Position numbers and translations under genes: made by a program. Below are positions 34,983-43,544 of a stretch of DNA of 64,000 nt, piece after piece. Each line of letters starts with the position of its first letter. The stretch's first letter is position 1. This DNA is from Flammeovirgaceae bacterium (lineage in GTDB: Bacteria > Bacteroidota > Bacteroidia > Cytophagales > Cyclobacteriaceae). Under the pieces are notes generated by a model. It saw nothing but the letters and a program-made list of their open reading frames with translations, was not told where the DNA came from and did no database searches. The DNA lies in assembly GCA_024638265.1 (NCBI GenBank), contig JAHEKQ010000003.1, positions 52,199-116,198 on the forward strand, in the 5' to 3' direction.

Positions 34983-36256
34983 CGAAGAGGGTAGTAATTA
35001 TTGGTAATGGGATTTCCGGAATAACGGCAGCCCGTCATATCCGCAAGAAAAGCGACTACAAGATCACGGTGATCAGTGCTGAGACCCGGTATTTTTTCAG
35101 TCGAACGGCCCTTATGTACGTGTATATGGGCCATATGAAATTTGAGCACACCCAACCCTACGAATCATGGTTCTGGAAAAAGAATAAAATTAATTTGCTG
35201 CAGGCCTATGTGGAATCGATTGATTTTAATGCCAGGAAGCTCACCACGACATCAGGAAATATTGATTACGATATTCTGATAATTGCGACAGGATCCGTTC
35301 CCAACAAGTTTGGCTGGCCAGGACAGGAACTGGAAGGGGTCCAGGGACTTTACAGCTACCAGGACCTCGAGCGGATGGAGAAATACACTCAGAATATTGA
35401 CCATGCGGTAGTGGTGGGAGGGGGATTGATCGGGGTGGAGATGGCAGAAATGTTGCATACCCGGAATATCGGGGTGACATTCCTGGTGAGGGAAAGCCAC
35501 TTTTGGGGTAATATTTTGCCGAAAGAAGAGGGTAACCTGGTATTGAGACATTTACGGGATAACGGTATTGACCTGAAGCTTGATACAGAACTAAAAGAAA
35601 TTGTACCTGATGAAAATGGTAGAGCAAGAGCAGTTATTGACTCCCATGGTGACCGGGTAGATTGTAGATTTGTCGGGTTAACTGCCGGAGTAAAGCCCAA
35701 CATTGATTTTCTAAGGGACACCGAGTTGAGAATGGATCGGGGTATACTGGTTGATTCCTATCTTAAAACCAATATACCGGACGTTTACTGCATTGGGGAT
35801 TGTGCTCAGCACAAGGACCCACCTGGTGGCAGGGCGCCTGTGGAACAGGTTTGGTACACCGGACGAATGATGGGTGAAACCGTTGCAAAGACTATTACCG
35901 GGACACCAGCTGCGTATGATCCGGGTCCATGGTTCAATTCAGCGAAGTTCTTTGATATCGAATACCAGACCTATGGCTGGGTACGCCATCAATTGGGCCA
36001 GGAAGAGGCAACGCATTATTGGGAAAATGATCAGGGTGATAAGTGCGTTCGATTCGTTTGGAACGAGTCGGATGGCAAGCTTACAGGATTTAATTCTTTT
36101 GGAATCCGCTGGCGACATGAAGTCTTCGACGAGTGGTTAAGATCCGGGGCCACTATCGACACTGTAATGCAGGATCTACATACCGCTAATTTTGACCCGG
36201 AATTCTATCCTCGCTATGAATCCAGGATAAGAGAGAGCCTAAATATTAACGTCTGA
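34979..36256 (+). CDS. FAD-dependent pyridine nucleotide-disulfide-type oxidoreductase
   Basis: A 425-residue flavoprotein of the class seen in NADH:rubredoxin reductases and the NirB N-terminal part. FAD fold: VVIIGNGISGITAARHI at 4-20. NAD fold: AVVVGGGLIGVEMAEMLH at about 142-160. FAD-binding end: VYCIGDCAQH. No redox-active CxxC is seen. The C-terminal about 80 residues (KFFDIEYQTYGWVRH to FDEWLRSGATIDTV) is an extra domain of unclear function. Overlaps the ATPase gene by 4 bases, and its stop shares one base with the next start, so it belongs to the meaB-ABC operon. Probably feeds electrons to the adjacent membrane iron-sulfur protein. Confidence 0.82.
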   Translation: MTKRVVIIGNGISGITAARHIRKKSDYKITVISAETRYFFSRTALMYVYMGHMKFEHTQPYESWFWKKNKINLLQAYVESIDFNARKLTTTSGNIDYDILIIATGSVPNKFGWPGQELEGVQGLYSYQDLERMEKYTQNIDHAVVVGGGLIGVEMAEMLHTRNIGVTFLVRESHFWGNILPKEEGNLVLRHLRDNGIDLKLDTELKEIVPDENGRARAVIDSHGDRVDCRFVGLTAGVKPNIDFLRDTELRMDRGILVDSYLKTNIPDVYCIGDCAQHKDPPGGRAPVEQVWYTGRMMGETVAKTITGTPAAYDPGPWFNSAKFFDIEYQTYGWVRHQLGQEEATHYWENDQGDKCVRFVWNESDGKLTGFNSFGIRWRHEVFDEWLRSGATIDTVMQDLHTANFDPEFYPRYESRIRESLNINV

Positions 36257-38010
36257 TGAAAACTATTAAGACATCCGGCCTACTGATCTTCATATTCTGT
36301 TTTGGAGCCTTTAATATTTCTTTTTTACTGGAAAAATACCGGCTTACGGAAGATATCATCTACGAAAACATGGATGATTCCCGGGCCTCCCTGTTCCTCG
36401 AGAATACGGATGCTCTAACTGGGAATGTGACGAGCTCAAACTTCAAGTTCCTATCAAGCCTAGAGAAGAAATTTATACTATTAAATAATCAGTTATTAGA
36501 AAAATATTCTATATCAGGGGAAGAAATAGAAAAAATTGCTACCAATATAGAGAATCAGATTAAAATTGAAGAGGTAGTATCCCATTTTCCCGACTCAGAA
36601 GCCGGCCGATTCAAAGCACAGGCATTTAAGGACTACGGATCCTGGCTGGAGGGTAGGGAACCTTCGAACAGGGAAGAGCTAAGGAATTTAATTCAGAATG
36701 TTGCGGACAATATCAGGGACTACGCAATCATTGGCACCTTCGGGTTCGATAAGTACCGGATAAAGGACCTTAAGTACCGTTTGACCAGAGCTTCTTCTGA
36801 GGGTCCGGTAAGTGGCAATAGTATTTTCTGGCTTCTTCTCTGCTTTGGGGGCACGGTACTGGGGGGTCTGCTTTATATCCTTCCCAATATAATCCTGCAG
36901 AAGCCGGGTATCAGGAATGAAGACATTCATAAAAAACCCATGAGTAACCGCGGCTGGCTGGGAATTCTTACGGGTACCTACCTGATCGCCTTCTATATCA
37001 TTCTCTATTTTTTCCACCCATATATGACCACCTGGATCATCATGGTGGATCCAGTCAGTCAGGCACTGAGTGGAAATCCTGCCGGTCAATTTTTCCTTTA
37101 TGGCTTCATATATACACTGGTAATCCTCGTGATGGGAGTCAGGATGTTCATTCGATACAGGCATTCCAGGTACCAGCTTCTCAGGACGGTTTCGGTAATG
37201 TTTTTTCAAACTTCCTTCGCCTTCCTTATCCCTGAAATCCTGGTTCGGCTTAACCAGCCCTATTATGACTTCAAGAACATCTGGCCTTTGGACTACGATT
37301 TCTTCTTCGACAATGAGCTTAACACGCTTATTGAGAGTGGTGGCCTGGGAATCTTTATGCTCGTGTGGGGAATTGCACTTGTGGTAATAGCCGTCCCGGT
37401 TTTTGTTTATTTCTTTGGAAAGAGATGGTACTGCAGCTGGGTCTGCGGTTGCGGTGGCCTAGCAGAAACCCTGGGGGACCCCTATCGGCACCTATCCGAT
37501 AAAACGCTCAAGAGCTGGAAAATTGAACGTTACCTGATACACGGAATCCTGGGCTTAGCCATAATCATGACAGCCGGGGTATTATATACGTACTTTTCGG
37601 GTTCAGGGACGGTCCTGGGAATCAATACGTACAGTCTTCGGGAATCCTACGGACTATGGATCGGAGCCGGCTTTGCAGGGGTAGTAGGTACAGGATTTTA
37701 CCCGTTCATGGGAAACCGTGTATGGTGCCGATTTGGCTGCCCGCTTGCCGCCTACCTCGGGGTAGTACAACGGTTTAAATCCCGTTTCAGGATCACCACT
37801 AACGGTGGACAATGCATTTCCTGTGGGAATTGCAGTACCTATTGTGAAATGGGAATAGATGTTAGGTGGTATGCTCAACGCGGGCAGAATATCATTCGCT
37901 CTTCATGCGTAGGTTGTGGAATTTGCTCTGCCGTCTGTCCACGGGGAGTTCTCAATCTCGAGGTCAAATCCGAGAAAGGCCGATTCGGAAAAGCTGAACT
38001 ACTGGGTTAA
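36256..38010 (+). CDS. Membrane polyferredoxin protein (NapH/NosR/CcoG-like)
   Basis: A 584-residue integral membrane protein with two C-terminal [4Fe-4S] cluster motifs (CISCGNCSTYCEMG and CVGCGICSAVCPRG). It also has the two membrane-edge cysteine motifs typical of NapH/NosR-type proteins (WYCSWVCGCGG, VWCRFGCPLAAY). About eight membrane helices; residues 25-190 form a helical extracytoplasmic region unlike the NosR FMN domain. Likely moves electrons across or at the membrane, probably from the FAD oxidoreductase encoded immediately upstream. Acceptor unknown. The gene is convergent with xth, one base apart. Confidence 0.84.
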   Translation: MKTIKTSGLLIFIFCFGAFNISFLLEKYRLTEDIIYENMDDSRASLFLENTDALTGNVTSSNFKFLSSLEKKFILLNNQLLEKYSISGEEIEKIATNIENQIKIEEVVSHFPDSEAGRFKAQAFKDYGSWLEGREPSNREELRNLIQNVADNIRDYAIIGTFGFDKYRIKDLKYRLTRASSEGPVSGNSIFWLLLCFGGTVLGGLLYILPNIILQKPGIRNEDIHKKPMSNRGWLGILTGTYLIAFYIILYFFHPYMTTWIIMVDPVSQALSGNPAGQFFLYGFIYTLVILVMGVRMFIRYRHSRYQLLRTVSVMFFQTSFAFLIPEILVRLNQPYYDFKNIWPLDYDFFFDNELNTLIESGGLGIFMLVWGIALVVIAVPVFVYFFGKRWYCSWVCGCGGLAETLGDPYRHLSDKTLKSWKIERYLIHGILGLAIIMTAGVLYTYFSGSGTVLGINTYSLRESYGLWIGAGFAGVVGTGFYPFMGNRVWCRFGCPLAAYLGVVQRFKSRFRITTNGGQCISCGNCSTYCEMGIDVRWYAQRGQNIIRSSCVGCGICSAVCPRGVLNLEVKSEKGRFGKAELLG

Positions 38011-38775
38011 TCAGAATTGCAGCTCCAGGCTGATCGGACAGTGATCAGAATGGCGAGCATCGGGGTGGATAGCCGCTGATTTCAGGTTTTGCTCAAGCTT
38101 CTTTCCCGCGAAGAAATAATCAATTCTCCAACCCTTGTTGTTATTGCGGGCATTGGCCCGGAAAGACCACCAGGAATAATGGTCAGGATCCTGGTTGAAG
38201 TGCCTGAAGGTATCAATAAACCCGAGTTCGAGGAATTCTGTCAGCCATTGACGTTCTTCCGGCAGGAATCCAGATGATTTTTTATTTGAAACGGGGTTAT
38301 GGATATCGATTTCCCGGTGAGCAATGTTGATGTCACCACATATTACTAATCGAGGATTTTCAGACCTCAGCTTATCGATGTAGTCCTTGAAGTCTTTCAA
38401 CCAGGTCATTTTATAGGCTTGCCTTTCTTCTCCTGAACTCCCTGATGGGATGTACACATTGACCAGCTTAAAATCACTGAAATCAAGTTGGATTATCCTT
38501 CCCTCTTTATCGTAGTCTTTTATACCGCATCCAACCTTTACGTTTTCAGGCTTTTGCTTTGTGAAGACCGCTACCCCACTGTAACCTTTCTTTTCAGCCT
38601 GGTGCCAGTGGACCTCATATCCCAATTCGCGGAAACTGAACAAGTCGACGTCATCACTGTGTGCCTTTGCTTCCTGCACACAGAATATATCGGGATTTTC
38701 TTCTTTCAACCATTGATAAAGGCCCTTATTGAGGGCCGCTCTTATACCATTGACATTATACGATACCAGCTTCAT
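38011..38775 (-). CDS. xth: Exodeoxyribonuclease III
   Basis: A 254-residue AP endonuclease/3' exonuclease of the ExoIII family used in base excision repair. Motifs in order: SYNVNGIRAALNKGLYQWL, FCVQEAKAH (catalytic glutamate), KGYSGVAVFTKQKP, VNVYIPSGS, LVICGDINIAH (D and N of the active site), SWWSFRANARNNNKGWRIDYFF and HSDHCPISLEL (aspartate-histidine pair). Full length. Its start overlaps the upstream small gene by 4 bases. Confidence 0.95.
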   Translation of the reverse strand: MKLVSYNVNGIRAALNKGLYQWLKEENPDIFCVQEAKAHSDDVDLFSFRELGYEVHWHQAEKKGYSGVAVFTKQKPENVKVGCGIKDYDKEGRIIQLDFSDFKLVNVYIPSGSSGEERQAYKMTWLKDFKDYIDKLRSENPRLVICGDINIAHREIDIHNPVSNKKSSGFLPEERQWLTEFLELGFIDTFRHFNQDPDHYSWWSFRANARNNNKGWRIDYFFAGKKLEQNLKSAAIHPDARHSDHCPISLELQF

Positions 38776-39122
38776 TGAAATTCTCTGTCAAAATATTCTA
38801 TAATATGGGTTTTCAGTAGGTTCTCCTGCTCCAGTAAGTCGAAGTGTGGAAGGCTTTTGACCAGTTTCCAGTGTGGCCAACCGTCTTCATCGACACCTTC
38901 CAATTCGTAAAATCCGCTATAGCTCAATACTTTGCAAACTGCGATATGCATCAGATCCTGCTTTTCTTCCTTGGAGTATGTTCTGACTCCCTGGCCCAGT
39001 TCCTGCATTCCTATGAGAAACAGCATGCCATTGAGGTCAGTGGGGCGCTTGCCAATTAGGACTTCCACGCGATTGAGTAGTTTACCCCATTTTATTTCCA
39101 ATTCCGGATCTGTTTTTTTCAT
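38772..39122 (-). CDS. Conserved hypothetical protein
   Basis: A 116-residue soluble protein. It contains LNRVEVLIGKRPTDLNGMLFLIGMQELGQG near the start and a HIAVCKVLSYSGFYELEGVDEDGWPHWKLVKSLPHFD segment that looks ordered and conserved. No signal peptide or membrane helix. It is joined by 4-base overlaps to xth below and to the AhpD-like gene above, so the three form a coupled operon. I do not recognise the family. Confidence 0.72.
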   Translation of the reverse strand: MKKTDPELEIKWGKLLNRVEVLIGKRPTDLNGMLFLIGMQELGQGVRTYSKEEKQDLMHIAVCKVLSYSGFYELEGVDEDGWPHWKLVKSLPHFDLLEQENLLKTHIIEYFDREFQ

Positions 39123-39463
39123 GATTTGGACTGCAGGGCCTCCCAGAATTCAAAAGCCCTCCTCAGGTGTGGTATTACAATAGTACCCCCGATCAGGCTT
39201 GCGATAGAAAGGGCTTCATAGACCTCTTCGGTAGATATTTCTATCTCATGACATTTACCGAGATGATATTTTACACAGTCATCACATCGTAAAACCAGTG
39301 AATTGCTCAAACCGATAAGTTCCTTGGTCTTCTTTTCCAGGGCTCCTTCTGCGAAGGCATTGGTATCCAGGTTGAAGATCCTTTTAAGTACCTTATTATC
39401 CGAAGACAGGATCTTTTCATTCATCCTGCTGCGGTATTCATTGAATTCATCCACTTTATCCAT
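39119..39463 (-). CDS. AhpD-like carboxymuconolactone decarboxylase family protein
   Basis: A 114-residue protein starting at ATG 39463; a longer frame to 39604 covers part of the divergent comF and is not needed. The AhpD-type motif is CDDCVKYH (C60, C63, H67), preceded by KTKELIGLSNSLVLR. The CxxC-x3-H arrangement fits a thiol peroxidase or peroxide-linked reductase partner rather than a true lactone decarboxylase. Operon with the conserved hypothetical gene and xth, which suggests an oxidative-damage theme by inference. Confidence 0.82.
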   Translation of the reverse strand: MDKVDEFNEYRSRMNEKILSSDNKVLKRIFNLDTNAFAEGALEKKTKELIGLSNSLVLRCDDCVKYHLGKCHEIEISTEEVYEALSIASLIGGTIVIPHLRRAFEFWEALQSKS

Positions 39464-39496
39464 GTCGTAAAGATATACAAGATAAGAGGACTCGCG

Positions 39497-40195
39497 ATGG
39501 CACGAACAGACAAAATAAACGAGATAATAATAGACTTCATTTCCATTATTTTTCCCAGACTTTGCCCGGGATGTATGACACCCATGGTCAGAGCCGAGGA
39601 ACACCTGTGTTTTACCTGTCTGGGAGACTTACCGACCCTTCGGCATCAGGGGTACGTTAACAGGGAAATGGTTGATTACCTTTCCCTTCGCTATCCCATC
39701 AGACAGGGCTATTCACTCTTGTATTATCACAAGGCCAGTATCGTGGGAAATATTCTCAAACAGGTAAAATACAAGGGAAATACTGATCTTGCTATCCAGC
39801 TGGGGAACTGGTTGGGGAGTGTCCTGGAGTTTGAAAAACTACCGGACCTGCTTATTCCCATACCACTCCATCCTGCGAAGGAGAGGAGGCGCGGTTACAA
39901 TCAAAGCGAAAAACTGGCCCGTGGCATATCCGATTCTACCGGAATATTTCTTTGTGCCAATTTCCTGGAAAGGACACGCGATACGTTTACACAGACCAGG
40001 AAATCGAGAGTGGATAGGTTGCTGAATGTACAGGACATTTTTCGGCCTCAACCCACTATTGATCTGAAGGGGAAGACCGTGATTTTGGTCGATGACGTGT
40101 ATACCACGGGAGCTACGATCGAGGCGGCACTTTCCCCACTTCTTTCAGCGGGAGTGGAGGAGGTAATACCCGTAACCCTGGCTACGGGTAAATAA
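39497..40195 (+). CDS. comF: ComF family phosphoribosyltransferase-like protein
   Basis: A 232-residue protein related to ComFC. The N-terminus has a four-cysteine zinc motif (PRLCPGCMTPMVRAEEHLCFTCLGDLP) and the C-terminus the PRPP-binding loop VILVDDVYTTGATIEAAL. The helix YKGNTDLAIQLGNWLG and RRRGYNQSEKLA are further family marks. ComF proteins are needed for DNA uptake in competent bacteria and occur widely where competence is unproven. Divergent from the AhpD-like operon with only 33 bases between starts; a paired terminator follows. Confidence 0.9.
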   Translation: MARTDKINEIIIDFISIIFPRLCPGCMTPMVRAEEHLCFTCLGDLPTLRHQGYVNREMVDYLSLRYPIRQGYSLLYYHKASIVGNILKQVKYKGNTDLAIQLGNWLGSVLEFEKLPDLLIPIPLHPAKERRRGYNQSEKLARGISDSTGIFLCANFLERTRDTFTQTRKSRVDRLLNVQDIFRPQPTIDLKGKTVILVDDVYTTGATIEAALSPLLSAGVEEVIPVTLATGK

Positions 40196-40219
40196 AAAAG
40201 GCCGGTCTTGGACCGGCCT
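40194..40219. terminator. Shared terminator between comF and gldJ
   Basis: AGGCCGGTC (40199-40207) pairs perfectly with GACCGGCCT (40211-40219) around a 3-base loop. On the minus strand a run of six Us follows, so it terminates gldJ best; the plus-strand side lacks a strong U-run. Confidence 0.82.
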
Positions 40220-40239
40220 CTTCAATTGGTATCTATTTC

Positions 40240-41490
40240 TTAGAAATTTGAGCCTGCTCGGATCATGGCGCATCGGAAACCAATGGTGGCCGTGGCGCTA
40301 TCCTGATCCAGGTATCTCCTCGTACCGGGAGACATCCAGTAAGCTACATCTTTCCATGATCCACCTTTATATACCCTTGACTGGTTAGAGATCAATGAAG
40401 TATAAGAGGTAGGATTGTTTTTCTTGTTGTTATAAGCAGGGGCATTCCTGTACGTGGAATCAGAGTCTTTCCATCCGTCCCTTCTGATGGGGTTCAGGTC
40501 ATCAAAATCCTGGAATGACAATGGCCTGTATACATCCATTACCCACTCACTTACATTACCGGCCATGTTATAAAGTCCGTAATCATTAGGAGGGAATTCA
40601 TAGATATAGGAAGTGATAAGTGCGCCATCATTCAGTTTTCCTGCGATACCAGCATAGTCTCCACGGCCTCTTTTAAAGTTGGCCAGGAAATAACCCATTT
40701 CTTTTCCATAGGGATTCCTTGTTGCGTGACCATCCCAGGGATAAAGTCTCTGGTGGGTCTGGTTTTCATCCAACCACTGGGTTCCTATCAATGCTTGCGC
40801 TGCGTATTCCCATTCTGCTTCTGTCGGAAGTCTGTAAGATGGGATATAAATACCTTCTTCGAGGGGAACTCGTCCTTGGCCGTTCCATGCATTGGCTGGA
40901 TCGTCATTATAGAGACGGCTGAGGTTCTGGTTCACCGCTGCGGTTCTCCACTCTGCATACTTATTAGCCTGGTTCCAGTTGATACCCACAACAGGGAAAT
41001 AACGGAATCCGGGATATCTCAGGTAATGATCGACATAGGGGTCATTGAATGCCAGTTTTCCCACCCAAACAGTGGTATCAGGCAATGCATCCCTGTAAAT
41101 GTCAGGATTGGTTTGTACAGAATCCTGTAAATAGAACAGGTATTCCAACCAGTGAATATTGGCGATCTCCGTTTCGTCCATATAATAGGAAGCCACGGAT
41201 ACAGTCCTTTCAATATTGTCTCTTCTCGTGAGCATGTCTTCCTCGAAAGAGCCCATTACATGCCGGCCACCTTCAATAAACACCATATTGGGTGCATCTG
41301 GTTGACCTTCATATGGGGCTACGGGGAAACCCTCAGGAGTATTAAACTCGAGGTTAGTTGCCGTACTGAACTGACCCGGTTGCTCACTCGTGGGGAAACC
41401 CGCTCCACGCAAAAAACATGAGCTTAAAAGCACTGAGCCACCAACTAGAAGTAAAGCACTTTTGATTAAGCGATCGGTCTTCATCTTCAT
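40240..41490 (-). CDS. gldJ: Gliding-motility SUMF1 lipoprotein, GldJ-like
   Basis: A lipoprotein of about 416 residues starting at ATG 41490 (an in-frame TTG lies 18 bases upstream). Lipobox LLSSC puts the lipid cysteine at residue 25. The rest is an FGE-sulfatase/SUMF1 domain (PF03781): NMVFIEGGRHVMGS, ERTVSVASYYMDETEIANIHWLEYL, YRLPTEAEWEYAAQ, MAGNVSEWVMD and RVYKGGSWKDVAYWMSPGTRRY. GldJ and GldK belong to the gliding and type IX secretion apparatus of Bacteroidota. The MDETEIAN spacing and acidic FEEDMLTR insert resemble GldJ more than GldK, but this is by eye. Confidence 0.78.
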   Translation of the reverse strand: MKMKTDRLIKSALLLVGGSVLLSSCFLRGAGFPTSEQPGQFSTATNLEFNTPEGFPVAPYEGQPDAPNMVFIEGGRHVMGSFEEDMLTRRDNIERTVSVASYYMDETEIANIHWLEYLFYLQDSVQTNPDIYRDALPDTTVWVGKLAFNDPYVDHYLRYPGFRYFPVVGINWNQANKYAEWRTAAVNQNLSRLYNDDPANAWNGQGRVPLEEGIYIPSYRLPTEAEWEYAAQALIGTQWLDENQTHQRLYPWDGHATRNPYGKEMGYFLANFKRGRGDYAGIAGKLNDGALITSYIYEFPPNDYGLYNMAGNVSEWVMDVYRPLSFQDFDDLNPIRRDGWKDSDSTYRNAPAYNNKKNNPTSYTSLISNQSRVYKGGSWKDVAYWMSPGTRRYLDQDSATATIGFRCAMIRAGSNF

Positions 41491-41684
41491 AAAAAATCTT
41501 ACTGACAAATGTCTTGAATTGGTTTATTTTACACAAACCACGGCTAAAGCTAGACGTAGTAGAGTGCCAAAATAGTATATCATTTTCAATAAAACGGTAT
41601 AATAATCAAAAAAAATGTCGATTCTGCGTCAAATTGCGGTTGTAGAGGATAAGCCGGAAATGAGGAGAACCAATGGTTCAAACT

Positions 41685-41713
41685 GCCGTTCAGGGGTCAG
41701 TTTTTCCGTTAAA
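41685..41713 (+). promoter_or_regulatory. Candidate LytTR direct-repeat operator upstream of lytS/lytTR
   Basis: GCCGTTCAG (41685-41693) and TCCGTTAAA (41705-41713) each match 8 of 9 positions of the LytTR half-site [TA][AC][CA]GTTN[AG][TG]. They are 11 bases apart; 12-13 is typical. The pair ends 55 bases before the kinase start. An 11-bp direct repeat (GTAGAGGATAA at 41642 and 41722) flanks it. Confidence 0.45.
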
Positions 41714-41768
41714 TAGAAAGAGTAGAGGATAACAGGCAGATAGCTGCATTTTTAACGTATAAAGATCA

Positions 41769-42818
41769 ATGGCAAACAAGATTAAATCGAAGATAGAGCA
41801 AGATCAGCTTTACTGGACCTTCCAGATATCGGGGTGGTCACTATTTCTCATAAGCTATACGGCCTTTGGTATAATCATCTACGAATTTGACTGGAGGATC
41901 GTGGTAAGCTACCTTTCCCTGTCAGTAATTGGCTTCGTTCTCTCCCATTTTTACCGGCTTTATGTCAAAAAGAAGAATTGGCAGAATCTCAGTATTGGCA
42001 GACTTGCCGTTCGAATTATCCTCGCACCTCTAGTCCTGGCAATCATATGGGAGCTCCTGTTTATTCCGGTTACATTACTGGTTTCACTCAGCGATTCCGA
42101 AAATTCGATCTGGGGGTATTTCGCCCTGACTTTCAACCTCACCATCATTTTCTTTATCTGGAACCTGATTTATTTTTTCTACAAGCTGTTTACCTCCTAT
42201 AAGGCCAGTGAGATTGAAAAATGGCGTTTGATGGCTTCAGTGAAGGATGCGCAATTGATTGCCTTGAAATCCCAGATCAATCCGCACTTCATATTTAACA
42301 GCCTGAATAACATACGTTCACTTATCTCCGAGAACCCGGAGAAATCAAGGGATATGATCACACACCTATCCTCACTTTTGAGGTACAGCATTCAGTTTAA
42401 TAATGCTGAAAAGGTTACCCTGGCGGATGAAATCGATATTGTAAGGTATTACCTGAACCTGGAATCCATACAATTTGAAGACAGGTTGAAGTTCGAGTTG
42501 AATGTCGACGATAAGGCCTTGCATCATAAAATACCACCGATGGCCATTCAGATGTTGGTCGAAAATGCCATAAAGCATGGCATCAGCAAGCTTCCCGATG
42601 GGGGAGAGGTCAGTGTGGACTGCAGGCTGATCGAAGACAAACTGGTAGTGGAGGTGACCAATACCGGTCAGATTGAACGGGATGTCACAGAGAATTCAGG
42701 TATTGGATTGAAGAATGCTACCGACAGGCTGAAATTGCTCTTCGGGAAAATGGCAGACCTTACACTGGAGAATATAAACAGGGAACAGGTAAGGGCAAGG
42801 TTTACCGTTCCACTTTAA
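41769..42818 (+). CDS. LytS/YehU-type sensor histidine kinase
   Basis: A 349-residue membrane kinase of the His_kinase family (PF06580). Four membrane helices cover about residues 20-140. The phospho-accepting histidine is H173 (LKSQINPHFIFNSLNNI), followed by a coiled DHp segment, then the ATPase marks QMLVENAIKHGI and GIGLKNATDRLKLLFG. Its stop touches the response-regulator start. Partner is the adjacent LytTR regulator. Signal unknown; the membrane part has no large extracytoplasmic domain. Confidence 0.92.
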   Translation: MANKIKSKIEQDQLYWTFQISGWSLFLISYTAFGIIIYEFDWRIVVSYLSLSVIGFVLSHFYRLYVKKKNWQNLSIGRLAVRIILAPLVLAIIWELLFIPVTLLVSLSDSENSIWGYFALTFNLTIIFFIWNLIYFFYKLFTSYKASEIEKWRLMASVKDAQLIALKSQINPHFIFNSLNNIRSLISENPEKSRDMITHLSSLLRYSIQFNNAEKVTLADEIDIVRYYLNLESIQFEDRLKFELNVDDKALHHKIPPMAIQMLVENAIKHGISKLPDGGEVSVDCRLIEDKLVVEVTNTGQIERDVTENSGIGLKNATDRLKLLFGKMADLTLENINREQVRARFTVPL

Positions 42819-43544
42819 ATGCATGTTATGAAAGCAATTGTTGTAGATGATTCACGACTGGCAAGAAATGAGCTCAAAAGGTTACTTAAGGAGTTCGATA
42901 ATATAATAGTATCCAGCGAGGCGGCAAATGCTGCTGAGGCTAAGGATAAGATCGAAGAGGAAAAGCCGGATTTGGTATTTCTCGATATTCAGATGCCGGG
43001 GAAAAGTGGCTTTGAGTTGCTTGAGGATCTCGAATACCTTCCGGTGATCATATTTACTACTGCTTACGATGAATATGCCATCAAAGCTTTCGAATACAAT
43101 GCCCTTGACTACCTGATGAAACCGGTGGATAAGGATCGTCTATCTGCCGCGATATCAAAGGCTGCCGAAAACATCAGGAAGAAGGCGGAAGGGGATGATG
43201 AGGATCGAATGACCATTGATGACCAGGTCTTCGTGAAGGACGGAGAGAAATGCTGGTTTGTACACCTTGACCATGTGAGGCTTTTCGAAGTGGACGGGAA
43301 TTATACCAAGATCCACTTTGATGAAAATAAACCGATGATCCCCCGGACCTTGAATTACCTGGAGAGCAGGCTGGATCCAAAGACCTTTTTCCGTGCAAAC
43401 CGGCAACAGATCATCAATCTTAAATGGGTGGAAAAGATTGAACCCTGGTTCAGTGGTAGTATCAAGATATATTTAAAAGGAGGCCACGAGGTCGATGTCT
43501 CCCGCCGTCAGACCCAGAGGTTTAAGGAGCTAATGAGCTTTTAA
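42819..43544 (+). CDS. LytTR-family response regulator
   Basis: A 241-residue response regulator. Receiver domain residues 4-120 with phospho-acceptor D56 (LVFLDIQMPG) and K101 (LMKPVD). LytTR DNA-binding domain (PF04397) residues 140-240 with LFEVDGNYTKIHF and FFRANRQQIINLKWVEKIEPW, then SRRQTQRFKELM. ATG at 42819 directly follows the kinase stop; an ATG nine bases later is also possible. The gene's last 23 bases overlap the end of the convergent mfd. A candidate LytTR site upstream suggests self-regulation. Confidence 0.92.
   Translation: MHVMKAIVVDDSRLARNELKRLLKEFDNIIVSSEAANAAEAKDKIEEEKPDLVFLDIQMPGKSGFELLEDLEYLPVIIFTTAYDEYAIKAFEYNALDYLMKPVDKDRLSAAISKAAENIRKKAEGDDEDRMTIDDQVFVKDGEKCWFVHLDHVRLFEVDGNYTKIHFDENKPMIPRTLNYLESRLDPKTFFRANRQQIINLKWVEKIEPWFSGSIKIYLKGGHEVDVSRRQTQRFKELMSF

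Noticed and set aside
36688..37209. 173-codon minus-strand frame
   Set aside because: It is antisense to the polyferredoxin gene and has no recognisable domain or codon pattern.
39464..39604. Upstream extension of the AhpD-like protein
   Set aside because: It runs across the comF start with sequence unlike the family; ATG 39463 gives the normal N-terminus.
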